Below, piece by piece: positions 21,567 to 31,601 of a stretch of 64,000 nt of DNA. The translations under genes were made by a program, and so were the position numbers. Position 1 is the first letter of the stretch, and every line of letters starts with the position of its first letter. The notes below the pieces were generated by a model. The model worked only from the letters and a program-made list of their open reading frames with translations. It had not been told where the DNA came from and made no database searches. This DNA is from Chaenocephalus aceratus (lineage: Eukaryota; Chordata; Actinopteri; Perciformes; Channichthyidae), in NCBI GenBank assembly GCA_023974075.1, contig CM043787.1, forward strand, positions 38,391,287-38,455,286, in the 5' to 3' direction.

Positions 21567-24500
21567 GCCGACTGTCATCTGGATTCCCTCCTCGTACGTT
21601 GACACAGGTACAAGTAAAAGTAGACAGACATGTTTTAACTCAGGGGGTTCTCATAGACTCTAGTGCAGATGAACGTTTAATGGATTGGGGGTTGGCCAAG
21701 AAGTGGAACTGTGTGGTAATTCCTTTGAAGCAACCGTTAAAGGCCTCTGCTCTGGATGGTCGGTTATCGTTTACCGTTACCCATTGTACTATGCCCATTG
21801 AAATAACCGTAAATGCAACACATACTGAACACGTGACTTTCCATTTATTTGACTCTGCTCAGCATCCACTTATTCTTGGTTACCCATGGTTAGTTAAGCA
21901 CAACCCACACATAGACTGGAGATCTGGGAGAGTTAAGGGATGGGGAGAGGACTGCAAGCATTTCTGTTTGAGAGACAATAAGACTGGTGACAACACTCCC
22001 CATGCTAGAAGGATTGAGACCCAAGCTGTTGTTCAGATTGCATGTACAGAAATGACTGAGGCTATCCAAGTACAGGAGCAAGATTTCCCTGACAAGTCCA
22101 AGGTCCCAGTTGCTATTGGGACCTAAAGGAGGTTTTTAGTAAAGCCCGAGCCACTGCCCTGCCACCACATAGGCCTAATGACTGTGCTATCAACTTGGTA
22201 CCTGGCTCCCCCATTCCCAAGGGTCGCCTCTACTCTCTTTCCGGACCTGAAAGGGAGGCCATGAACAATTATATTGAGACCTCCTTGCAGGCCGGACTCA
22301 TTCGCCCTTCCTCGTCATCGGCGGGAGCGGGCTTCTTTTTCGTAGACAAAAAGGATGGATCACTCCGGCCCTGTATAGACTACAGCCCTCTAAACGAAAT
22401 CACCATCAAAAACAGGTACCCTCTCCCACTCATCTCCTCCGCCTTTGAACTTTTGCAAGACGCCAACATTTTCACCAAACTGGATTTAAGGAATGCTTAT
22501 CATTTGGTGAGAATCGGGGAGAGGGACGAATGGAAGACTGGATTTAACACACCCAGTGGACACTATGAGTACCTAGTGATGCCTTTTGGCTTGACAAACG
22601 CACCGGCAGTGTTTCAGGCCCTCATAAATGAGGTGTTGGGGGACTTCCTGAATAAGTTTTTGTTTGTATATCTTGATGACATTTAGATTTTTTCTCCTGA
22701 CAACATAACCCACCAGCAGCATGTCCGTCAAGTCCTCGACCGCCTGCTACATAACCAACTTTATGTTAAAGCAGAGAAGTGCGAGTTCCATGTCCAAACC
22801 ACATCGTTCCTGGGTTTCATCATTGCCCCTGGTCAAATAAAGATGGACCCTGCCAAGGTCAGTGCCGTGGCCAGTTCCTGTCAACAGGAAAAAACGACAG
22901 CAGTTCCTGGTGTTTGCACATTTTTATAGACGCTTCATCAGAAATGTCAGTTCTATTGCTTCCCCGCTACATGTACTTACCTCTCCTCATGTCCCTTTTG
23001 AATGGAACTCCAAAGCTGCTAACGCTTTTCAAGGTCTAAAGGAGATGTTCACCTCTGCTCCCATCCTCACCATCCCAGATCCACTTTGACAGTTCGTAGT
23101 AGAGGTGGATGCCTCTAACCTCGGTGTGGGGGCAGTTCTCTCTCAGCGGGCTGCAAAGGATAATAAGCTCCATCCCTGCGCTTATCTCTCCGGTAAGTTG
23201 TCCCCAGCGGAAAGGAACTACGACGTGGGCAATCGTGAACTACTGGCAGTGAAACAAGCCTTGGAGGAATGGAGACATTGGCTAGAGGGTGCCGCTCAGC
23301 CGTTCCTGGTATGGACAGACCATAAGAACCTCGAATACATAAAAAAGGCTAAGAGACTGAATTCACGCCAGGCTAGATGGACACTTTTTTCCAGTCGTTT
23401 TGATTTTACCTTGTCATTTAGACCTGGCTCCCAGAACACCAAGCCATATGCCTTGTCCCGTCTGTTTGACCTTGAGCCTGCTGCCAAGGAACCAGAACCC
23501 ATCCTACCACTGAACCGTGTGGTAGGAGTGGTAACTTGGCAGATAGAAAAAGAGGTGCAGCAAGCAAATGTTGAGAGCCCAGCACCTAGTGAGTGTCCGC
23601 CTAATAGGCTGTTAGTTACAGTGCCCTTACGCTCCAAGATCATTCACTGGGCTCACACGTCCTTGCTCACTTGTCATCCTGGGGTTAGAGGAACCATGTT
23701 CGCACTTAAGCAGAGTTTCTGGTGGCTGTCCATGGCTAAAGATGTTGGTGAATATGTGAATGCCTGTCCTGTTTGTGCTCGCAGCAAAACTTCTTCCAGG
23801 TCTCGGGCTGGGTTGCTGCAGCCGTTGCCCATTCCTCAATGGCCCTGGTCTGACATATCCATGGACTTTGTTACTGGACTCCCGGTGTCTCAAGGTAATA
23901 CCACTGTGCTAACAGTGGTAGATCATTTCTCTAAAATGACTCATTTTATTCCATTGACCAAGCTACCCTCGGCCAAGGAAACAGCAGAAATTATGATGGT
24001 CAATGTGTTCCGGATACATGGATTTCCCAGGGATATTGTGTCAGACCGGGGCCCACAGTTTGTTTCCAAATTCTGGAAAGAGTTCTGCAGTCTCATTGGA
24101 GCCACCGCTAGCCTCTCCTCTGGGTATCACCCCCAGTCCAACGGAGAGATTAAATCAAGTGTTGGAGAGATGTCTGAGGTGCTTGGTGGCTCAGAATACC
24201 TCATCGTGGAGCAAGCATATAACCTGGGTGGAATACGCCCACAATTCTCTTCCCACCTCTGCCACAGGTCTGACTCCCTTCCAGTGAGTCTTTGGCTACC
24301 AACCACCCGTGTTTGCTGAGACTGAAAAGGAGGTCTTGGTCCCTTCTGCACATGCCCTGGTCAGACGTTGCCACCGCATCTGGGCGGCTGCTCGTCAAAC
24401 CCTTCTAAGGAGTTCTTCTTCAATGAAAAGGGGGGCTGACCGACACCGCCGGCCAGCTCCAGTGTACCAGCCTGGGCAGAAGGTGTGGTTGTCCACGAAA

Positions 24501-24926
24501 GATCTACCCCTCCATGTCGCTTCAAGAAAATTAGCCCCCAGGTTTGTTGGTCCCTTTCCAAAAACGAAGATTGTGAACCCTGTGTCTGTGCGCCTGCGAC
24601 TCCCCCTACATTCCACATTGGGAAGATCAAGCCTGTCAAGGAAAGCAGTTTGGTGCCCGCAACTAAACCTCTGCCACCCCCCAGAATTGTTGATGGTGGC
24701 CTTGTTTATACGGTCAAGAAACTGCAGGCGGAGAAGGGGACGTGGCAGGCAGTTCCTCGTTGACTGGAAAGGCTATGGAGCAGAGGATAGGATGTGGATC
24801 CCTTCTCGCTACGTTGTGGATCAGGAGTTGATCAGGGATTTTTACAGGCAACATCCTAATCTGCCTGGGCCGTCAGGAGACGTCCCTAGAGGGGGGGGTA
24901 ATGTTGTGACTCGACAGATATGTTAG
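21567..24926 (+). pseudogene. Pol of the Ty3/Gypsy element, with stops and frameshifts
   Basis: Protease: the DSGAD-type active site reads DSSAD (about 21658-21672). Reverse transcriptase: about 22290-22690, with YLDD at 22669-22680 followed almost at once by a TAG stop (22684-22686). The frame shifts again near 22870 and is re-established before 23105. RNase H covers about 23105-23430 ([24 protein letters not shown]). Integrase follows, with its zinc finger (CPVCARSK, 23764-23790) and core (about 23840-24150). After another shift near 24140 comes a C-terminal chromodomain (about 24740-24860, QFLVDWKGYGAEDRMWIPSR). Several independent lesions show an old inactive copy. Confidence 0.85.
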
Positions 24927-25373
24927 GTTTAGTTATGTTTTTACCATAGTTTTGTGTTTTGATCTTGTCACTTCCTGTTTTTATTTTGAAAGTAATCTTT
25001 CCTGTCATTCCAGATCCCACATTTCCTGCCTTTGTGTGTTTCCTGCCCGTGAGATTGCTTGGCCCTGCCCTGATTGTTTTCACCGGTGCCCATCCCCCTC
25101 ACCTATATATAGCCCTGATGTTTCTTTGTTCCTTTGTCAGTTCGTTATGTTTCATGTCGTGAGCACCTAGGCCTTTTGACTCCTGATACCTACCTTGAGA
25201 TTTAGACCTTTTGCCAAGTGAGTTTTTGTGTTGCTGTACAACTTAGTTTTGGCTGTTTAACTACTTTCTATTTTTTTGAAAGTACGATTTAGTTTTTGTT
25301 ATTAAAGAACATTCTATTTTTGGACAACTGTCTCCGAGTCCTGCTTTTGGGTCCTGTGTCTCGGTTCATAACA
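24902..25373 (+). repeat. 3' LTR
   Basis: It starts TGTTGTGACTCGACAG after a purine tract and ends TTCATAACA. It has the same TATATATAG promoter core as the 5' LTR (near 25103) and a TTAAAGAACATT segment before the end. Confidence 0.85.
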
Positions 25374-25531
25374 GATTGTTTCCTTTCTGCAGGAGGAAAT
25401 GGCTGGTTCTGGCCGACTACATTACATTGCATTTAGCTGACGCTTTTATCCAAAGCGACTTACAATAAGTACGATAGCCTTGTAGTCGGCCAGAATCAGC
25501 CATTTCCTCAAAGGAGACAATCTCCTCCAAG
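25374..25531. mobile_element. Integrase-type DNA transposon fragments around an L2 tail
   Basis: GATTGTTTCCTTTCTGCAGG and AAATGGCTGGTTCTGGCCGA (25374-25412, plus orientation) lead into an L2 3' tail (25413-25470). The same transposon sequence then reappears inverted (25480-25531). On the minus strand this second part encodes EIVSFEEMADSGRLQGYR, a piece of the transposase. Confidence 0.6.
25413..25470 (-). repeat. L2 LINE 3'-tail fragment
   Basis: The fragment matches the tail of the LINE at 15190: ACATTGCATTTAGCTGACGC followed by TTTTATCCAAAGCGACTTAC. Confidence 0.8.
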
Positions 25532-26819
25532 CAAGCCCGCCTTAACCTGCCATCAGGCCCTGGGGCTGATGGTTTTGTAGGCCCCCTATTTAAACAACAA
25601 ATCAAAGTAATTTATAGCCTCGGCAGGCTCTGTGATCTTACTTCTCCACTCTGCTCTACACGCGCCATGGTCCTCTCCTCTAGATGAGTGACGTATCGGG
25701 CCTCCCTCATGTATTTGTCCAGTTGCCGTTGGCTCCCTTCCACGTAGCAAGTCCTCGTCGTCCTCCATCTCCTCCAACATCCCTCCTGTCTGTTTTTCCT
25801 CTCCCGCTACTCCATCACTATCAGAACCAGACGGCCTACTCCGAGGCCCCGCGGCCGGCACCGCTGCCGCTCGGTACAGAACTCATCTGTCCTTCCTCCT
25901 CATCCTGGCCTACAGGTTTAAAATAACCTGTAAGATTCGGCATTATTTGTAATAGCTGCTTGTCTCGAAACTCCTTTTCCCTCAACAATTTCCTTTTCCG
26001 AGCGCCACTCTCAAACTTTTTCTTCTCAAACCTTTTCTAAACCTTCATCTGTCACTCAATCACTCGCAATTTGAATAAGTCACATGTGAAACATATTCTC
26101 ATTCTGATTGGCTGTTAAGTGGTGCCCACTGACTGTTTCGGAGTCATCTCTGGAATCCATCGATCTGATTGATTAGCGGAGCAAATGATCAAAATACTAC
26201 GGAGGGAAGATATTTTCGTTTGGATTACTGGTCTGGGGGAAGCGAGTGTGTGTGTGTTTGTGTATTTTTGCGTTTATGTGTATTGTGTTTGATTCCCGGG
26301 GAAAACACTCACGAGAAACACCGGCTGTTGTTATGCCTGCTGTGACGTCAAGTTACTCCGTTCTCCGCTTGTAATTATGCCGTTACAAGCTTCAAAGTTG
26401 TATTTATCATCTGAATTTGCCGAAACAAGTTTAATATTCTGAAAGCCAAGACTTTGTTTATTTTAAACCAGATGAAAACAAACTGGAACGGACCCTGCCG
26501 TGTTATCTATGATTACTATACGCCTTACATTCATAATTTCAGCAGAGGGAGGGGAACAGCAGAACAGCAGAGTGGCGAGTGAGAGCTGTCTTCTTCCCTT
26601 TACAAGCTTCAAAAATGTATTTATCGTGTGATTTTGGAAATAAAAGTTTCATATTCTGAAAGCCAAGACTTTGTTTATTTAAAAAAAATTTAAAACATCC
26701 GAAATAAGAATTTTTTTTTTTACATTTTTTTTTTGTTTTGACTCATGATAGGCCCCCGATCTCCGTAGGCCCCTGGGCTTCAGCCCAGGTCAGCCCGTGC
26801 ATTTTAAAAGTCGGCCCTG
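25532..26819. mobile_element. hAT-type non-autonomous element inside the integrase-like frame
   Basis: An exact 8-bp duplication CCTCCAAG (25524-25531 and 26820-26827) flanks it. Ends are CAAGCCCGCCTTAA on the left and, read inward from the right, CAGGGCCGACTTTTAAAATG. Inside is a degraded minus-strand frame (25861-25586, rich in Gly, Glu and Asp) that I cannot assign. When the element and one duplication are skipped, the interrupted transposase frame reads through. Confidence 0.8.
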
Positions 26820-26827
26820 CCTCCAAG

Positions 26828-27010
26828 TCCGTTTGGTTCTTTCTTCGATATAATAGACATCGGTTCTTGCACAACCTTTTCAAAGTTCTAATACTTATGA
26901 TAATCTGATGCTGATGTGCCAAAAGATTAAGTATTTCGTTATTTGAGAAACCTAAACTAATGTACTGCTTCACAAGATGCTCCACATCCCTCATTTTATT
27001 GCAGGACGTT
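26828..27010 (-). pseudogene. Integrase-type transposase, N-terminal helix-turn-helix part
   Basis: The minus-strand frame from 26994 reads MRDVEHLVKQYISLGFSNNE and continues through a second helix region with SIRTLKRLCKN to a YRRKNQTDLE end at the insertion. The pattern of a DVEHLV helix, a repeated turn and a TLKRL recognition helix matches the N-terminal domain of fish IS3EU-like transposons, which encode an rve-type integrase. It is a fragment: no catalytic DDE part remains nearby on this strand. Confidence 0.6.
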
Positions 27011-27029
27011 GCTGTAGTCTCCTTCTCAA

Positions 27030-27150
27030 GTCACTTATGAAACTACGACTTTAATCTCGTAATTATGACTTTATTCTCGTAATATTACGACTTTATTCTC
27101 GTAACTATGACTTTATTCTCGTATTATTACGGTTTTTTTTTTCTAAGTGT
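27030..27150. repeat. (ACGAGAATAAAGTC)-type tandem repeats between inverted transposon copies
   Basis: Repeats of the form CTTTATTCTCGTAATATTACGA, then ACGG, a run of T and CTAAGTGTGGCCCTA, the inverse of 18597-18690. They separate a minus-strand and a plus-strand copy of the same transposase fragment. Confidence 0.6.
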
Positions 27151-27199
27151 GGCCCTAATACTCCGTCGTAAGAAGGAGACAACAGCAACGTCCTGCAAT

Positions 27200-27394
27200 A
27201 AAATGAGGAAAGAACCAAACCAAACGGACTTTGAAGGAGATTGTCTCCTTTGAGGAAATGGCTGGTTCTGGCCGACTACAAGGCTATCGTTGGTTACATC
27301 TACGAGCTGTTCAAAGGGGATTTGTTGTTTCACAAGAAACGATGAGACTTGTAATCAAGGCTTTGAATCCAGAAGGCGTCGAACGATAGCCTTG
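27200..27394 (+). pseudogene. Second integrase-type transposase fragment, plus strand
   Basis: The frame reads KNQTKRTLKEIVSFEEMAGS, then GRLQGYRWLHLRAVQRGFVV and SQETMRLVIKALNPEGVER, and ends at an L2 fragment. It overlaps in content with the minus-strand fragments at 25480-25531 and 26828-26990 and extends further. The region belongs to the second helix-turn-helix domain preceding the catalytic core in these transposases. Family named from recall; not searched. Confidence 0.6.
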
Positions 27395-27717
27395 TGGAAT
27401 CGGAATGACCCCCCCATTGAAATCAGGACAGCAGAAAGCTTACACATCTTCCGGCGCAGACTGAAAACTCATCTCTTTCGACTCCACTTCGAGCGATAGA
27501 ATTACTAACAAAGAATTGCTAACAAAGCACTTATATACTAATAAAGGACTGGCTTATCTAAAGCCATTTGAGTAGCACTTGAAATGTTTTAGCTCTATAC
27601 CTGATGTACTTATATGATTCTGTTTTCTTCAAGTTTGTATCTTCTTGGTCGAATGCACTTATTGTAAGTCGCTTTGGATAAAAGCGTCAGCTAAATGCAA
27701 TGTAATGTAATGTAGTC
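27395..27717 (+). repeat. L2 LINE 3' end fragment
   Basis: Plus-strand copy of the last coding residues (RTAESLHIFRRRLKTHLFRL) and 3' untranslated tail, ending in AAATGCAATGTAATGTAATG. Confidence 0.85.
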
Positions 27718-27955
27718 GGCCAGAACCAGCCATTTCCTCCTGCAGAAAGGAAACAATCTCCTCCAAGTCCGCTTCTCAAGTCACTTATGAAACTATGACT
27801 TTAATCTCGTAATTATTACTTTATTCTCGTAACATTACGACTTTATTCTCGTAATATTACGACTTTATTCTCGTAATTATCACTTTATTCTCGTAATGTT
27901 ACGACTTTATTCTCGTAACTATGACTATATTTATTCTGAAATCTCTCTGTTTCAC
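27718..27955 (-). mobile_element. Third, inverted fragment of the integrase-type transposon
   Basis: GTCGGCCAGAACCAGCCATT, then TTCCTCCTGCAGAAAGGAAA, is the inverse of 25374-25412. It is followed by the CTTTATTCTCGTAA repeats and TTTATTCTGAAATCTCTCTG, the inverse of 18609-18635. Confidence 0.6.
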
Positions 27956-27959
27956 GTGC

Positions 27960-28249
27960 TGAAAAGTGCTATATAAATAAAATTGCCTTGCCTTGGATAA
28001 AAGCGTCTAACAAGTAACATGTAATGTAATGTAATATTAACAATGTACAATTTTTTCTTTTCAAAGGTGCACGTCCGATGCTTCCCTGACACAGTCTCTC
28101 GTCCCACCCCATGGTCACAACATGTTACATTACACAACGTCTCTATAGATAAGTCTTTGTTGCACAATCATGTACTTTTTTACACTCTGTAAAATATTTG
28201 TTCCTATTTATTTAAAAAAATACTGAACTGCTCTTTTCATTTTTAAAAC

Positions 28250-28285
<36 letters not shown>

Positions 28286-28480
28286 CTTTAAGGGCAAAAT
28301 ATATCTGTATTTTTTTATCATTTACCATAATACAAAACAATATCAGTCAAAAAACACACTCTAAACAACATGTCATCAATTAATTCAGGAGTTTGTAATC
28401 CTTTATCCATAAATATAGTTTCAAATTAAATTGTGTATTGAACTTCTTAACCCTCTATGGCATTGTGGCGAAGGTGGCTT
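27960..28480. other. Intergenic, with short SINE/LINE tail remnant and (AT)n
   Basis: It contains a SINE-like tail (AAGTGCTATATAAATAAAAT near 27965; GGATAAAAGCGTCTAACAAG near 27995) and an (AT)n run at 28252-28281. No gene seen. Confidence 0.5.
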
Positions 28481-28860
28481 CGTCACTATGGACTGACGGC
28501 TTCAGGCCGGGTGATATGGCACTTTGTTAGCGTGATTGCACAGTATAGGTTGTCTGTGGCTGATGATTGTGTGCACCTGGTGTCCTGTGGTGTCTCCTCC
28601 CCGCTCACCTGTGTCTTGTTGTGATGATTGGAGGGTGGGTATTTAGGCTCTGTTGCCCTGTCTGTTGAGAGGGCTGGGTGTGTGTGTGAGATCCTTGTGG
28701 CTGCAGGATGGGTGAAAGGAGAACCGCCGATTGAGGCGGTGAACTTTGTGCCCATGTTTTTAATAAATGCCCACGCCGGGTTATATTTTTGGACGTTCTG
28801 CCTCTGCCTCCTTGCCTGGTCGGGCCGCTCAATTGTCAGCTTCACAGGCATGACTTTTTA
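28480..28860 (+). repeat. Possible solo LTR
   Basis: Composition differs from the AT-rich flanks. A GTATTTAGG box (near 28637) is followed about 110 bp downstream by AATAAATGCCC (28762), then a short pyrimidine-rich end with TCAGCTTCACAG, which resembles the promoter, polyadenylation and U5 layout of a fish LTR. No internal region or target duplication was identified. Confidence 0.35.
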
Positions 28861-30248
28861 TTTTGGGAGGAAAAAAATGTTTCACTATTGTTGAGATCTC
28901 CATATCAGGTTGAATACTTAAAACGAAAGTTAGTTATAATCAAATATAATCAATTATATTCTTGTATAACCCACAATGAAAATGTTTCATATGTTATGTT
29001 TTTCTATATTTACAGTATAAACCAAGTGGTTTGTTAAATTGAGTGTAAGACCTATAATGATTTATGGGTGTCACTAATAAGGGAGTAGGGAGTTTCTTCC
29101 CTCTCCTCTCACAGCAGGGAGGGGGGCTCCTGACTTAAGGAGAAACACATTGAGGCCTCAAAAAGGCGGTTATGTCATAGCCGAGAATAATATTTTTCAA
29201 GTCCTACAGGGGTCATGTCCTTTTTACACAAACCTGAGAAGGTGTGTCTTATGCCATAAGCTATAGAATATGTCTGGTTATGTCCAGCCCTGTACATCAG
29301 AGGCCATGCCCAGTTTTCCACAAAATTGGGTGTGGAGGAGGTGTTTTGGTGTTCTCTATCCGGTTTATGTGCATAAAGACAGGGGTTGAGAGAGTGAGAG
29401 CTTCAGAGCTGGGTTAATAGCTCTCGGTAAGGTTCTCTCAAACTTGGTAAATATCTCTTGATTTTCTTGGTTGAAAAGCTGAGTGAATTTCTTTGAATGC
29501 TGAGTGAATTTCTTTGTAAGCTGAGTGGAATAATTTGATGGGAGATGTGTTTGTGAGTATTAGTACACGCCACCTGTGAGGCCCTTCCTCCGAATTCATG
29601 CGGATAGGAATGGGTTTTTAAATGTTAGTACCCGCCATCTGTGACGGAAAAAAGGTACGGAATCGATGTGAATTGATTTGGTGAAAGAAAAGTTGAATGT
29701 GCTTTTTATTATCACCGGTCTTTTTATGAGGAAATGCTTCTAAATTCTATCGGGAGATTTTGAAATGTCACAACTGAATTGGGCAGTTGAAGTGAAACAT
29801 TTTGGTAATAAATGTAAGACTATGAATTAAAGTTTCATATTTGAACATGATCACAGCATTTGTTTTAGTATGATTATAATGTTTTAAAGAGAGAAGGTAA
29901 AAACCCTGTATTAGTTTGGACCTATTTTTCTTCAAATAAACTGATCCCACCTTTTGGACTGGGACAACTTAAAGGACATCTGTGCTCTCCTCTCCTGCTT
30001 CAAAGGTAAGATTGCACACTGACACACTCACGTTTAGGTAGGAACACACCTCATTTACTGATACCAAAATCCTTCGGGATCGCTTAAACAGATTTAAAAG
30101 AGTTGTCTGAATTGAAACAGCAGTTAATTGAACCTGGTTCTTCGGGGAGTTAATAGAGGTGAGATCTTGCTGACGTTGGTGGATCTGAGCCAAGCAGTAA
30201 ACTTACATAGACTCAATAACTTCGGTCAGGTCAGTTAGTAGAGAGTAG
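28861..30248. other. Intergenic sequence, unclassified
   Basis: No supported gene. A direct repeat GCTGAGTGAATTTCTTTG (29479-29520) is present, as is a TTTATGTGCATAAAGACAGG segment near 29365 that could be a promoter of a degraded LTR element. I cannot assign it. Confidence 0.3.
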
Positions 30249-30307
30249 AGTGTTGAGAGTAGGTGAGGTCCTGATAATTTATCAGGACCTCACCTACTCT
30301 CAACACT
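30249..30307. repeat. Near-perfect 59-bp palindrome (28-bp stem)
   Basis: AGTGTTGAGAGTAGGTGAGG at 30249-30268 is mirrored without mismatch at 30288-30307. The stem includes 30249-30275 with 30281-30307 and a central A-T pair, leaving a loop of three bases. It stands alone in non-coding DNA. Confidence 0.9.
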
Positions 30308-30530
30308 ATGTGTTTTAGGAGCTTAGGAGTCCCTGATATTATATCAATTATAAAATGTGACCACCCCTCAACCAGGGGTTGGTTTGTTGCCTCAGGGCAA
30401 CAATGTGCTACGAGGGTATTGAAACACCAAGGATTTATACAACTCAGAAGCAATAGAAAAAACAACTCTATATGAATTCAAAAGGTTTTCTGTGTGTGTG
30501 TGGTTGTCTCTCTCTCTCTGTGTGTGGTTG

Positions 30531-30685
<155 letters not shown>

Positions 30686-31305
30686 TTGTGTGTGTTTGTC
30701 TGTGTGTGTTTGTCTGTGTGTGTGTCTGTGTGCCTAACCCTATGTTGACCTTCACTGTCCTCAATGTCAGACGGAATAGCCCTGATCGTGTCCCTTCTGC
30801 CCATAACATGTTTTGTTGTCCATTTCCTGTAAATATTAGTAGATGGTAAAAACATTGATTAGGTTTATCATTTTACAGCTGAGCACATTTGCACACGTGC
30901 ATGATATTGCCTGGAAAAAAGTGGTCCAAGTGGCACAGTGTTGCCCTGAGGCAACGAACAAAACAACATAGTTTTAGCTCATTAATAAATACATAATAAG
31001 TCTTTAAACAATCAAATATACTTCTTTACGTATTCATGCACATGCATGTATTTTTTTAAGTTGTGTACATTTCTAATATGTTAAAAAGTGAAATGTATCT
31101 TACCAAGTGGTGGCCCTGAGTCCCCTGCAGCTTTGCTTGCAGAAAGGATTGCTCCACCCCCAGACAAAATGCCACACCCATATAATTCCCTAATTTTATT
31201 GGACACCAGCGTGTCAGGTGACATTGTGTATATTTAAAAAAAAAACTGTTTAGAGGGCCAGTGTGAGGTCGAAAGGGCAATTATATATTTATACTCTACT
31301 GTAAG

Positions 31306-31426
<121 letters not shown>

Positions 31427-31601
31427 CGCATTCTCTAGCTATCTCTCTCTCTCTACCTGTTTCTTCATTCATACCTAATGCATTGCCTGTGTTTTCTTAC
31501 ACTAGAAGTAAAGTGTTCAGGTGCTCTTCCTTTAATTTAGCCTATGTGGCATCGCTTCTCTGGTGTTTAATGGTGTTGCATATATTATGCAGAGGATTGA
31601 G

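Larger units (their letters stand above)
18692..25373 (+). mobile_element. Ty3/Gypsy chromodomain retrotransposon (Sushi-like), decayed
   Basis: Two related LTRs bracket gag and pol. The order protease, reverse transcriptase, RNase H, integrase, chromodomain marks the Ty3/Gypsy chromovirus lineage. A purine tract (about 24889-24898, G-rich) precedes the 3' LTR. The 5' LTR lacks its first roughly 45 bp and is split by another transposon (18919-20273). Reading frames are broken in several places, so the copy is dead. Confidence 0.9.
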
